Source: Paraflavitalea devenefica
Lineage (GTDB): Bacteria; Bacteroidota; Bacteroidia; Chitinophagales; Chitinophagaceae
Assembly (NCBI RefSeq): GCF_011759375.1
Contig: NZ_JAARML010000003.1
Location: 372,001-436,000, forward strand
Length of the DNA stretch: 64,000 nucleotides
Direction: 5' to 3'
Shown: positions 8,626 to 17,400 of the stretch, in pieces
Numbering within the stretch: the first letter of the stretch is position 1
How the letters are laid out: each line of letters starts with the position of its first letter
The notes under the pieces: generated by a model
Told to the model about the DNA's origin: nothing
What the model saw: only the letters and a program-made list of their open reading frames with translations
Databases searched by the model: none
Made by a program: the position numbers and the translations under genes

Positions 8626-9513
8626 ATGGCTATGCAAAAAATCATTAGTCTGCTCAGTATAGGTCTTGTGGTACTTGCCTGCAACAAGCGCGATGAAGTA
8701 GGCGTACCCGAATTCAATGTGACCACTCCTTCCACTACTTATAAAATAGGGGATACCATCGCTTTCAATTTCTCCGGCAATGCACAGTACATCAGTTTCT
8801 GGTCGGGCACGCCCGGACATGAGTACCAATACCGCGACAGGCTGTTCAATACCGGGTATAAATTATTGGTAAGGTTCAATACCTACCAGCAATTTGGCAT
8901 ACGGAACAATATGACCGTGCTGGTGTCGAACGATTTTAACGGTACCTATGATACCACCAACGTAAAAAAAGCCACCTGGACCGATATCACCAGCAGGGCT
9001 ACCCTTTCTCAGGGGGCCGACCAGGTGCCTTCAGGTACCCTTGACCTGTCTGAATTTACCGATGGGAATAAATCCGCTACCATTGCATTCCGGTACCAGG
9101 CGGCCCCTGCGGCTTCACAGAATCGCTGGGTGGTGCGTACCTTTAATGCCGATTACCAAGCGCCGGATGGTACGGTTACTTCCATTTCCACCATGAGTAC
9201 TACCGGCTGGAAAGCTGTGAGCTTTAAAAATATAGCTGCCGTTTGGTCGATCACCAGCCAGCAATTATTGATGGCTGGTACCAAAGATTCTACTGATGAC
9301 GACTGGGTATTGAGCAGGAGCTACAATCCCAATGCGGCATCTCCTGATAAAGGAGTATCCATTAAGGATATAACTTTTGACCTGAAAAAATATGTAACCA
9401 ACAACGTGTATACGAAGCCTGGTACCTATAAAGTAGTTTTTGTGGCTACCAATGCTTCCTATGAAAACAGGGAACAGGTAGTGAAAGAAATTACGTTAAC
9501 GATAACACCGTAA
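8626..9513 (+). CDS. DUF5017-like surface lipoprotein of the SusCD locus
   Basis: The ATG at 8626 (or 8632) gives about 295 residues with lipobox VVLACNK. A start at 8482 would include translated repeat and overlap SusD by 71 bp, so it is rejected. The mature start (FNVTTPSTTYKIGDTIAFNFSGN ... FWSGTPGHEY) matches the DUF5017 family, which is encoded after SusD in many Bacteroidota glycan loci. It probably acts like SusE/SusF as an accessory glycan-binding lipoprotein on the cell surface. No catalytic motif is visible. The substrate cannot be read from the sequence. Confidence 0.75.
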   Translation: MAMQKIISLLSIGLVVLACNKRDEVGVPEFNVTTPSTTYKIGDTIAFNFSGNAQYISFWSGTPGHEYQYRDRLFNTGYKLLVRFNTYQQFGIRNNMTVLVSNDFNGTYDTTNVKKATWTDITSRATLSQGADQVPSGTLDLSEFTDGNKSATIAFRYQAAPAASQNRWVVRTFNADYQAPDGTVTSISTMSTTGWKAVSFKNIAAVWSITSQQLLMAGTKDSTDDDWVLSRSYNPNAASPDKGVSIKDITFDLKKYVTNNVYTKPGTYKVVFVATNASYENREQVVKEITLTITP

Positions 9514-9588
9514 GAGCAAGTGGTAAGTGGCAAGTAGCAAGTGGGCCTGCTACTCGCCACTCGCCATTAACCACTCGCCATTTACTAT
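9514..9588. repeat. Inverted repeat made of degenerate 7-base units (copy 2)
   Basis: The left arm (GCAAGTG, GTAAGTG, GCAAGTA, GCAAGTG) at 9516-9544 and the right arm (CTACTCGCCACTCGCCATTA...) at 9550-9580 are imperfect reverse complements with heptad periodicity. The element fills nearly the whole gap between the DUF5017-like gene and the symporter gene, and it would be translated if the longer symporter start were used. Confidence 0.8.
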
Positions 9589-9595
9589 TTACTCT

Positions 9596-12500
9596 ATGAA
9601 TCCTACTATAGATACCACCGTCATCATCGTATTCTCGGTTTTCATCATGTTGATCGGTTTCCTGTTCGCACGTACGGGCAGGAACCTGAAATCTTTTTTT
9701 GCCGGTGGTGAAGCGGTGCCCTGGTTCATCGGTGGATTGTCGTTATTCATGAGCTTCTTTTCGGCAGGCACCTTCGTGGCCTGGGGCTCTATTGCGTACA
9801 AATATGGATGGGTGGCCATCACCATCCAGTGGACGATGTGCATTGGCGGCCTGATCACCGGCCTCTACCTCGCCCCCAAATGGAAGGCTACCGGCAACCT
9901 GACGGCTGCCGAGTTCATCCGTGAGCGCCTCGGCGCCGGTGTACAGAAAAGTTACATCTACATCTTTATGCTGGTATCCTTGTTCATCAAAGGATCGGTA
10001 TTGTATTCTGTCGCCAAACTGGTAGGATCTTCTTTAGGCTTTCCGTTAGTACCGGTTACCATTGTGCTGGGACTGTTTATGATTGCCTATACGGCGGTGG
10101 GTGGTTTATGGGCCGTGATGGTAACTGATATTTTGCAATTTGTCATCCTCACCGCTGCTATCCTCATCATCCTGCCGCTTGCTTTCAATGCGGCCGGTGG
10201 CGCTGGTCATTTCCTGGACAAAGCGCCCGAAGGATTTTTTAAACTGGTGAACGGAGAATATACCTGGGGCTTTATACTGGCCTTTGCGCTGTACCATATT
10301 TTTTATATCGGGGGCAACTGGACCTTTGTGCAACGCTATACCAGTGTAGATACGCCAAAGTCGGCCTCCAAAGTAGCCTACCTGTTTGCCGCCCTGTACA
10401 TCATCAGTCCCATCTTATGGATGCTGCCGCCAATGGTGTACAAAACCATCAATCCTTCTTTATCGGGCCTGGATACAGAGAATGCCTATCTTATGATCTG
10501 TAAGCATGTATTACCTGCCGGTTTAATGGGATTGATCCTTACCGGCATGTACTTCTCTACTTCAGCTTCGGCCAATACCGCCCTCAATGTGGTATCGGCT
10601 GTATTCACCAATGATATTTATAAAGGCTCTATTAATCCAAAGGCTTCTGATAAAAAGCTCATGAGCATTGCCCGTATCTCTTCCTGGTTCTTTGGCCTGG
10701 GTATGATCGGTATAGCGCTTATTGTACCGTATATCGGCGGTATAGTGGAGTTTACCTTAAGCATTGGCGCCGTCACCGGCGGTCCTTTACTGGCTCCACC
10801 TATCTGGGCGCTGTTTTCCAAACGCCTCACCGGTAAAGCCACCATCTTTATTACCCTCATCAGTTTGTCGGTAAACCTGGTATTCAAAATGATCCTGCCG
10901 CTTACCATAGGCTTTAAGCTGAGCCGTGCTTCAGAAATGCTGGTGGGCGTGGGATTGCCTTTCCTCATGCTGGCCCTGTATGAGCTGTACGCCAGGGCAA
11001 AAGGCGTTGACAACCCGGATTATGCTTTATACCTGCAACGCAAGGCGCAGCGCAAAGAAGATGCGCTGGAAGCCAGTGCAGAAGAGACCTATGAGATCAA
11101 AAAACAGAATAAGTTTGGCCTGCAGGTCATCGCCTTCTCCCTTGCTTTTATTGCGGTGCTATTATTCATATTGAGCCTGCTCACCACCTCCGGCGCAGGT
11201 ATGGTGGCCGGTATTGCGGCGGTGATCTTAGTGTGCGCATTCATACCATTCCGTGCAGCCCGCAAAGTGAAATTACAGCCAACCACAGCCGTATTGTGTA
11301 TCCTCATCGGATGCGGGTTGTTCACCAACAAATCCACCGCACAAACAATAACCAGCACGAGGGCTACGCTTGCCTCACCTGCTTTGCAATTGAACTGGAG
11401 CAAGGGAAGCAATGGCTGGCAGTTGCAACAGTTAGCTGTAAAGAAAGGCAGTCAATGGATCAGCCTGCCCGGCGCCAGCGGAGAATACACAGTGTTGTAT
11501 GCACCACAAAAGCCCGACTCTATACCACCACCCATCTACGACGCAGCCGGAAAGCCCGTACTATTCCCGGAAGCGCACTATCGTTATACCATCCCGGTAT
11601 GGAAAGAAGCCACTTCACCCGTTGCTATGAACGTAGCGGGAGAAGCCATCCGTTTTTATCCGGCTGCCGTACAATCCGGCAACCAGGAGTTATTATTCTT
11701 ACAGGAAGCCAGGGAAGCAAGGGTAAAGGCTGCCTGGCGCATGGAGCCGCGATATGCAGGCGATATCCTGGTGACCATCACCCTGACCGCCAAACAGGAT
11801 GGATATTTCTCCATCGCTTCACCATCACTGGCCATTGTTGCCAATAAAGAACTGTCCTGGGGCATGGTGCCCGGACACTTTCAGGGCAATGCCATTGAAA
11901 AGAATTTTGTCAAGGCCTTTGCTTACGGGCAGGGCATTCCCGATAAGCCCGTAGTAAGCCGTGAACGTTCGGCTTCTACCCTTGCGCCGCTGATCAGCAC
12001 AAAACAAGGTATTACCATGGCCGTGATACCCGAACCTGGTATGGGCCGTGATCCCTGGGAAAGCGATCGCCTTACCAATAGTACCTGGCAGCTTGGTTTG
12101 TCTGTGATGAACAGGCAGGCGCAATTAACGCCTACGGCCTGGCATCCGGTATTGGGACAAAAAGGATCATGGCTCAAAAGCGGTGAAAGTGTACATTTTT
12201 CTTTCCGCTATACAGTACAACCGGCCAACTGGTACACGGTATACAAACATGCCGTAAATGATATATACAAGCTGAAAGATTTCCTTGCCTTAAAAGAAAC
12301 AAAGCAGTCACTCACCAATCGCATCTTGTCCATGCACAAATACGTGGTGGATGACAGCACGTCCAAATGGCGCACAGAACAATACCAGGACCTCACCATT
12401 GGTGCGCAGGATTACCTTGGCGGTGTGTACGGTGGTGATGGAGATGCCATCAAGAATGCCGACTATGGCGCTATGTGGATGCTGGCCCGCATTACCAATG

Positions 12501-13885
12501 ACCCGGTATTGCAACAGACCCGCCTTCCTTATGCCCGCAATTTCAAGATCACACAGCAGGATAATACACCGGGATTCTTTTATGGAGCAGCAGCCGGACA
12601 ATATTACCTGCCCAAGCGCAAAAAGTTCACCGAAGAGTGGGGGCCTTATGTGGAACCGATTGGTACTACCTACTACGTGCTGATGGATGCGGGTAATATC
12701 TTATTGTTTAATCCGGGCGATACGACGCTGAAACGCGAACTGAAAGCGGCAGCCGATAAGCTGTTATCCTGGATGAGCAAGGATGGCCAATGGCAGGTAG
12801 CCTATGATCATGCTACACGTGAACCCCTATTTACCGAGGTGGAAGACCTGCGTCCTACTTTCTATGGGCTCGTGATTGCCTATAAAATGCTGGGCGATCA
12901 AAAATATTTACAGGGCGCTATCAAAGGTGCCGCCTGGTATATCACCCATGCGGTAAACAGGGGACGTTTTACCGGTGTGTGTGGTGATACCCGCTTTGCA
13001 CCCGACTTTGCTACCGGGCAAAGTGCGCAGGCCCTCCTTGATCTCTACGACATCACGAAAAACCAATACTATCTGCAGGCGGCCATTACTACCGCGAAAT
13101 TGTACACCACGTCTATCTACACGCATCCCATTCCCAACCGTACACCCAAAACAGCCGGTGGCAAGTTGCGGCAGGATTGGGAGATCAGCCAGGCAGGCCT
13201 GAGCTTTGAACATGGCGGCAGCATCGGCTCTGCCACTAAACACGGACCTATCCTGCTGGCCAGTCATGCCGGTCTATTTATCCGTATGTTCTCCCTTACG
13301 CATGATTCATTGTTCCTTACCATGGCGCGGACTGCTGCTTTAGGCCGCGATGCTTTTGTAGATCCTGCTACCAGTGTAGCTTCTTATTACTGGAATACCA
13401 TGAACAAAGGGGCTGGTCCTTATCCGCACCATGCCTGGTGGCAGATCGGCTGGATCACGGATTACCTGCTGTCGGAAGCAACCCTGCGTTCCGGAGGCAA
13501 GATCAGTTTCCCCCGCGGGTTCATCACGCCCAAGGTAGGTCCGCACCAGAGCTATGGCTTTGCAGCAGGAACGATCTATGGTGCTAAAGCCGATCTCTTG
13601 CTGAAAGAAGGTATGCTGGATACCGGCACGCCATACCTCGATTACTTTGGCGCGATTAACAAAGCACAGAAAAAATTATTCCTCCTGTTGTTGAATGATG
13701 ATGACGAGCCTTTACAAACCACGCTCAAAATAGATTATAGTAAAATACTGGATACAACAACCATACAACCCAGGACTGTTTACGCTATCCATGCCAATGG
13801 CAAAAGAACATTGCTGAACAGCACCAACAACTGGCAAACTACTATACCTGCTTATGGGATACAAGTGATTGAGATCAGCTATTAA
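9596..13885 (+). CDS. Sodium/solute symporter fused to a large periplasmic enzyme-like (alpha-helical toroid) domain
   Basis: The ATG at 9596 gives 1429 residues. The longer frame from 9527 only translates the heptad repeat. Residues 1 to about 555 are a sodium:solute symporter (SSS family) with 13 or more membrane helices (FFAGGEAVPWFIGGLSLFMS, YTAVGGLWAVMVTDILQF, GMYFSTSASANTALNVVSAV). Residues about 562-583 (TTAVLCILIGCGLFTNKSTAQ) look exactly like a signal peptide but lie inside the protein. The remaining 840 or so residues form a beta-rich part and then a helical part (DLTIGAQDYLGGVYGGDGD, PHHAWWQIGWITDYLL). This tail is paralogous to the proteins at 13911 and 20814. The join suggests a transporter and a secreted hydrolase-like gene fused in frame, placing the enzyme-like domain on the periplasmic side of its own importer. 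The tail's reaction is unknown. Confidence 0.85.
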   Translation: MNPTIDTTVIIVFSVFIMLIGFLFARTGRNLKSFFAGGEAVPWFIGGLSLFMSFFSAGTFVAWGSIAYKYGWVAITIQWTMCIGGLITGLYLAPKWKATGNLTAAEFIRERLGAGVQKSYIYIFMLVSLFIKGSVLYSVAKLVGSSLGFPLVPVTIVLGLFMIAYTAVGGLWAVMVTDILQFVILTAAILIILPLAFNAAGGAGHFLDKAPEGFFKLVNGEYTWGFILAFALYHIFYIGGNWTFVQRYTSVDTPKSASKVAYLFAALYIISPILWMLPPMVYKTINPSLSGLDTENAYLMICKHVLPAGLMGLILTGMYFSTSASANTALNVVSAVFTNDIYKGSINPKASDKKLMSIARISSWFFGLGMIGIALIVPYIGGIVEFTLSIGAVTGGPLLAPPIWALFSKRLTGKATIFITLISLSVNLVFKMILPLTIGFKLSRASEMLVGVGLPFLMLALYELYARAKGVDNPDYALYLQRKAQRKEDALEASAEETYEIKKQNKFGLQVIAFSLAFIAVLLFILSLLTTSGAGMVAGIAAVILVCAFIPFRAARKVKLQPTTAVLCILIGCGLFTNKSTAQTITSTRATLASPALQLNWSKGSNGWQLQQLAVKKGSQWISLPGASGEYTVLYAPQKPDSIPPPIYDAAGKPVLFPEAHYRYTIPVWKEATSPVAMNVAGEAIRFYPAAVQSGNQELLFLQEAREARVKAAWRMEPRYAGDILVTITLTAKQDGYFSIASPSLAIVANKELSWGMVPGHFQGNAIEKNFVKAFAYGQGIPDKPVVSRERSASTLAPLISTKQGITMAVIPEPGMGRDPWESDRLTNSTWQLGLSVMNRQAQLTPTAWHPVLGQKGSWLKSGESVHFSFRYTVQPANWYTVYKHAVNDIYKLKDFLALKETKQSLTNRILSMHKYVVDDSTSKWRTEQYQDLTIGAQDYLGGVYGGDGDAIKNADYGAMWMLARITNDPVLQQTRLPYARNFKITQQDNTPGFFYGAAAGQYYLPKRKKFTEEWGPYVEPIGTTYYVLMDAGNILLFNPGDTTLKRELKAAADKLLSWMSKDGQWQVAYDHATREPLFTEVEDLRPTFYGLVIAYKMLGDQKYLQGAIKGAAWYITHAVNRGRFTGVCGDTRFAPDFATGQSAQALLDLYDITKNQYYLQAAITTAKLYTTSIYTHPIPNRTPKTAGGKLRQDWEISQAGLSFEHGGSIGSATKHGPILLASHAGLFIRMFSLTHDSLFLTMARTAALGRDAFVDPATSVASYYWNTMNKGAGPYPHHAWWQIGWITDYLLSEATLRSGGKISFPRGFITPKVGPHQSYGFAAGTIYGAKADLLLKEGMLDTGTPYLDYFGAINKAQKKLFLLLLNDDDEPLQTTLKIDYSKILDTTTIQPRTVYAIHANGKRTLLNSTNNWQTTIPAYGIQVIEISY

Positions 13886-13910
13886 AACCCGACAGGCTCA
13901 TCAAGATATT

Positions 13911-16900
13911 ATGAAAGCGCTCTATAAAAATGTATTGAATACCCTCCTGATGGGTGTCATGACCGGCTTTTCTGTTCATGCACAGCAAAATTATCTCCTG
14001 GAAGCAGAAGACTTCCAGTTCAAAGGCGGCTGGGTGATAGAACAGGAAGGCGGCAAAGGATTTTCCGGCAACCAGTTGTTACGGGTGATGTCGGGCAAAA
14101 CAAAAGCAGTAGATGCCCTCACTGTTATTAGCATTAAACAGACTGGCACTTATACGGTATGGGTACGTACCATGGATTTCCCCAATGACAGGCCCGGCAC
14201 CCGTTTATTCCGGGTGTATGTAAATGAACAACCCATGCCACAGGAATCGGGCAAGCATGGCAAGGCTGGTCTTTATTGGGAAAAAGCAGGGGAGGCCACC
14301 CTCTCCGCGGGTGAAGTGGTGATGCGCCTCAACGACAGCCGGGGCAACTTCGGCCGCTGTGATGCTATCCTCTTATCCCCCGCAGCAGACTTTGATCCCA
14401 ATACACAAACACTGACCGCATTGGCTGCCTATAAGATCAAACCCGTGGCCCAGCAGGCCACACCGGTGAAATATCCTGCACTGCCGCCAGTAACCACAGA
14501 TTCCCGCGCTACGGCGGCTGCCACCATTGCCAATGAACAGGTACGGGTGCGTTTTGTACCGGTTACTATGCCCGGCAGCAATGAAAAGCGACTCGCCGCG
14601 AAAACGGAGATCAAACAAAAGGGACGCTGGATCAGCATGGATGAGCAGCGCGAAGATCATAAAGTATACATCCTCCGGTCTGATAATCCCCAGCTTGGTT
14701 TTGGCAATTTCTTTCCTTCCTGGAATGGTTCGGTAGGACTCACTTCTTTCACCAATAACGGGAAGGAATACAGTATACTGGAAACAGACAATACGCTCAA
14801 TCCTTTCCTGTCGGGCAAGCTCACAGAAGCTATTCCTGTATCGGTAAAGTCTGTCAATAAGCAAACCATTGAAGTGAATTATACCGTGGCTGGTGAGGGC
14901 ATGTTGAAAGGATGGTGGACCCTGACGCCCGGTGCGCGACACGTTGCCGTCACCCTGCAGTTTACACCCACCAGCAATGGCTATTACAGCATGGGCATAG
15001 CCGCCTTTCAAAGTATGGCGGCTGATAGTGTGACCAATATCCAGTTGCCACCCATGTTCCAGTACAGGCGTTTATCACCACAGCCGGTACTCCTGCCTTC
15101 CGGGATGATGCCGCAGCCTGTAGCCATTGCAGAAACCAAAACAGGCGCCGGTTTATTCTCCACCTTTACCAGTGGCCTGGCTAGCAACTTTAAGGCATCA
15201 GATTGGGGCAGCGCTTACAGTAGCCCCATGGGTTTCAGCATTAAGAATGAAGTGAACAGGATACAGCCGGTAGCTTTTGCGCCGGTGATGGGACTGGAGG
15301 ATTCAAAGCTCACTGCCGGACAAACCATCCAGCGCGGTTTTGTGATCGGCGCCATAGCTGGTGGATGGAATGAAGTGCTGACCTACGTATCTGACAGCAT
15401 TTATAAAGTGAAGGATTACCGTCAGCAGCACACTGCTTCGCTTTCCGATGCCGCTTTCAATATGATTGATTTGGTGAAGAATGATCAGGCGGCAGGATGG
15501 GATGCAGCCCTCAAAGGATTCTATGACATTGAAGCCAATCCGGCCGTAGTGCCTACGGTGGTTCATTCCTCACCGCTTACCATGGTATCGGCAGCCGTAT
15601 TAAGCCGTGATGAAGAATTGTACATTACCCGCGCTTTGCCTACCATTGAATATACCTTGTCGCGCAGTGGTTTCCGCTGGGCAAAGGCCGTATCGGGTAC
15701 ACCCTTCAACAGTGATAAAAAATCCTTACAACTGAGTCCCTTTGGTTCCCAGTTTACCACCAACTATTTTGAAGGGCTGTACCAATTGCTGGGCGAAGCC
15801 AATCCCTGGCTGAAGGACATTGCATTGCCCGGTGGCAAAGTGCGCCCGGCCAGGGGTTATTCGGTAGAGGTGCCGGTTTACACACAGGACCTGGCGGCCT
15901 GGCGACTGACCAAAGAAGAGAAATGGTTAACAGCCGCCAAAGCGGATGCTGATCAATTCATCGCTACCCAGGTAAATGGAAATCTTACCAAGCCATTATC
16001 AAGATTACCTTTTTACAATACTTCTTTTTACGCCTATTGGTGGGACCTGATAGACCTGTATGAGGCCACAAAAGAGCCACGCTTCCTGCAGGCAGCCGAT
16101 GTGTCTGCCTATCATACCCTGATCGGCATCCGCGCTTATCCGCAAGTGAAAGATACGCTGCAAACCATTCACCCCGGTAATGAATTTGAAGGCAATACCA
16201 CCCTGTGGTGGAAGGGCGACAAAAAATACCGGTTGGGATTCCCACGCGTCAAAGGCGATGCACCGGAAAAGCAGGTGCCGCAAGGGCTGGTATCGCCGGT
16301 AGGGCTGGGCTTTGAACAACCCTTTACTTATTTCGATGCAGGCAAAACAGTCAGACCGGTATTCATGTCGAGCTGGGCGCCGCACCTCCTGCGTTTGTAT
16401 CAATACAATCATAAAAGCATTTTCCAAACCTATGCCCGCAATGCGGTGATCGGCCGCTTCACGAATTATCCCGGTTACTATGCATCCGGGTTTACAGACA
16501 TTACCCTGCAACCGGATTTCCCGTATAAAGGCCCCGATGTAAGTTCTGTTTACTATCACCATATACCGCCGCATTTATCCTTCACGCTGGATTACCTCAT
16601 CACGGAAGCCATACAGCGATCCAATGCCAAAGTGCAATTTCCCTATGGCAAGCAGGATGGTTTTGTGTGGTTCAACAACCGTGTATATGGCGGCGGAAAG
16701 GGAACTGTGTTTGGTGATGCATCTGCCAGTCTGTGGATGAAGAAGGGGCTGGTCATCATTGATAAGCCGGCAGTGAATTATGTAACGGCTATCTCCGACG
16801 ATCGCTTCTGGATATTACTGCTCAATGAAGAGCAGGGCGGGGTACAGGCCACGATCAAACTGGGTGCAGCAGTGCCGGTAGCTGATGCAACAGCAGTGAA

Positions 16901-17327
16901 AGGGTACAATGGAGAAACAGGCAAGCAGGAAACCATAGCCATGAAAAACAGGAACATCAAGGTATCGTTGCCATCAAAAGGACTTACTGCCTTGTCATTA
17001 CCGCTGGCGACCAAACCAGCACCCTCCACCCTGGCGCCGGTAGCAGGTGGCATGAAAGTGATAGACCTGGGCGCTCCCTTTGGCAAATGCTATCTGTTCA
17101 GGATACGCTCACCCTTTGGCTGGGATTCCATCTATGGTTACCTCGAAGCGGGGCCGGTAGAGGGCGCTGTAGTAACAGCCACCTTCAATGGAAACACCAT
17201 TACCAAAGAGGCGTATCCTTATGAATGGTCATTCTACAAAATAACAGCCGGCCAGCCGGTGAAGGGCGTAGTGCAACTGAGAACGGCCGATGGCAAGACC
17301 AAAGAAGTTACTGTTGAATTTGAATAA
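13911..17327 (+). CDS. Large secreted protein with CBM-like N-terminus and unassigned toroid domain
   Basis: The ATG at 13911 gives 1138 residues with a signal peptide (MKALYKNVLNTLLMGVMTGF, cut near HAQQ). Residues about 25-165 form a carbohydrate-binding-like beta sandwich (YLLEAEDFQFKGGWVIEQEG, GTYTVWVRTMDFPNDRPGTR, GNFGRCDAILLS). The rest resembles the symporter-fused domain and the 20814 protein, with shared blocks such as SDSIYKVKDYRQ, IGRFTNYPGYYASGF and YYHHIPPHLSFTLDYL. A C-terminal beta sandwich (about 1040-1138, FRIRSPFGWDSIYGYLEAG) is shared with 20814 but missing from the symporter fusion. The layout resembles (alpha/alpha) toroid glycosidases or lyases, but I recognise no named family. 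It starts 25 bp after the fusion gene. Confidence 0.7.
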   Translation: MKALYKNVLNTLLMGVMTGFSVHAQQNYLLEAEDFQFKGGWVIEQEGGKGFSGNQLLRVMSGKTKAVDALTVISIKQTGTYTVWVRTMDFPNDRPGTRLFRVYVNEQPMPQESGKHGKAGLYWEKAGEATLSAGEVVMRLNDSRGNFGRCDAILLSPAADFDPNTQTLTALAAYKIKPVAQQATPVKYPALPPVTTDSRATAAATIANEQVRVRFVPVTMPGSNEKRLAAKTEIKQKGRWISMDEQREDHKVYILRSDNPQLGFGNFFPSWNGSVGLTSFTNNGKEYSILETDNTLNPFLSGKLTEAIPVSVKSVNKQTIEVNYTVAGEGMLKGWWTLTPGARHVAVTLQFTPTSNGYYSMGIAAFQSMAADSVTNIQLPPMFQYRRLSPQPVLLPSGMMPQPVAIAETKTGAGLFSTFTSGLASNFKASDWGSAYSSPMGFSIKNEVNRIQPVAFAPVMGLEDSKLTAGQTIQRGFVIGAIAGGWNEVLTYVSDSIYKVKDYRQQHTASLSDAAFNMIDLVKNDQAAGWDAALKGFYDIEANPAVVPTVVHSSPLTMVSAAVLSRDEELYITRALPTIEYTLSRSGFRWAKAVSGTPFNSDKKSLQLSPFGSQFTTNYFEGLYQLLGEANPWLKDIALPGGKVRPARGYSVEVPVYTQDLAAWRLTKEEKWLTAAKADADQFIATQVNGNLTKPLSRLPFYNTSFYAYWWDLIDLYEATKEPRFLQAADVSAYHTLIGIRAYPQVKDTLQTIHPGNEFEGNTTLWWKGDKKYRLGFPRVKGDAPEKQVPQGLVSPVGLGFEQPFTYFDAGKTVRPVFMSSWAPHLLRLYQYNHKSIFQTYARNAVIGRFTNYPGYYASGFTDITLQPDFPYKGPDVSSVYYHHIPPHLSFTLDYLITEAIQRSNAKVQFPYGKQDGFVWFNNRVYGGGKGTVFGDASASLWMKKGLVIIDKPAVNYVTAISDDRFWILLLNEEQGGVQATIKLGAAVPVADATAVKGYNGETGKQETIAMKNRNIKVSLPSKGLTALSLPLATKPAPSTLAPVAGGMKVIDLGAPFGKCYLFRIRSPFGWDSIYGYLEAGPVEGAVVTATFNGNTITKEAYPYEWSFYKITAGQPVKGVVQLRTADGKTKEVTVEFE

Positions 17328-17333
17328 ACAACG

Positions 17334-17384
17334 GGCTTAGGGTGGATCGTCCCGTACTTTAGTCGGGACGGCTCACCCTGAGCC
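17334..17384 (+). terminator. Nested hairpin after the 13911 gene
   Basis: An inner stem CGTCCCG/CGGGACG (17348-17354 and 17364-17370) sits inside an outer stem GGCTTAGGGTG/CACCCTGAGCC (17334-17344 and 17374-17384, one G-T pair). It starts 7 bp after the stop codon. There is no T-tract, so it could stabilise mRNA or be a REP-type repeat and need not be a strong terminator. The SGNH gene begins 16 bp later. Confidence 0.6.
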
Positions 17385-17400
17385 GGTAAACCGGTTAATT

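Noticed and set aside
9527..9595. Upstream start of the symporter fusion (23 extra codons)
   Set aside because: These codons translate the heptad inverted repeat; the symporter family start (MNPTIDTTVII) is at 9596.
11270..11350. Gene boundary or frameshift inside the symporter fusion
   Set aside because: The frame is open throughout and no ribosome-binding site with a good start precedes the signal-like segment; kept as a fusion, with resequencing proposed as a check.
14373..15011. Minus-strand 212-codon frame inside the 13911 gene
   Set aside because: Opposite a conserved coding frame and without family motifs.
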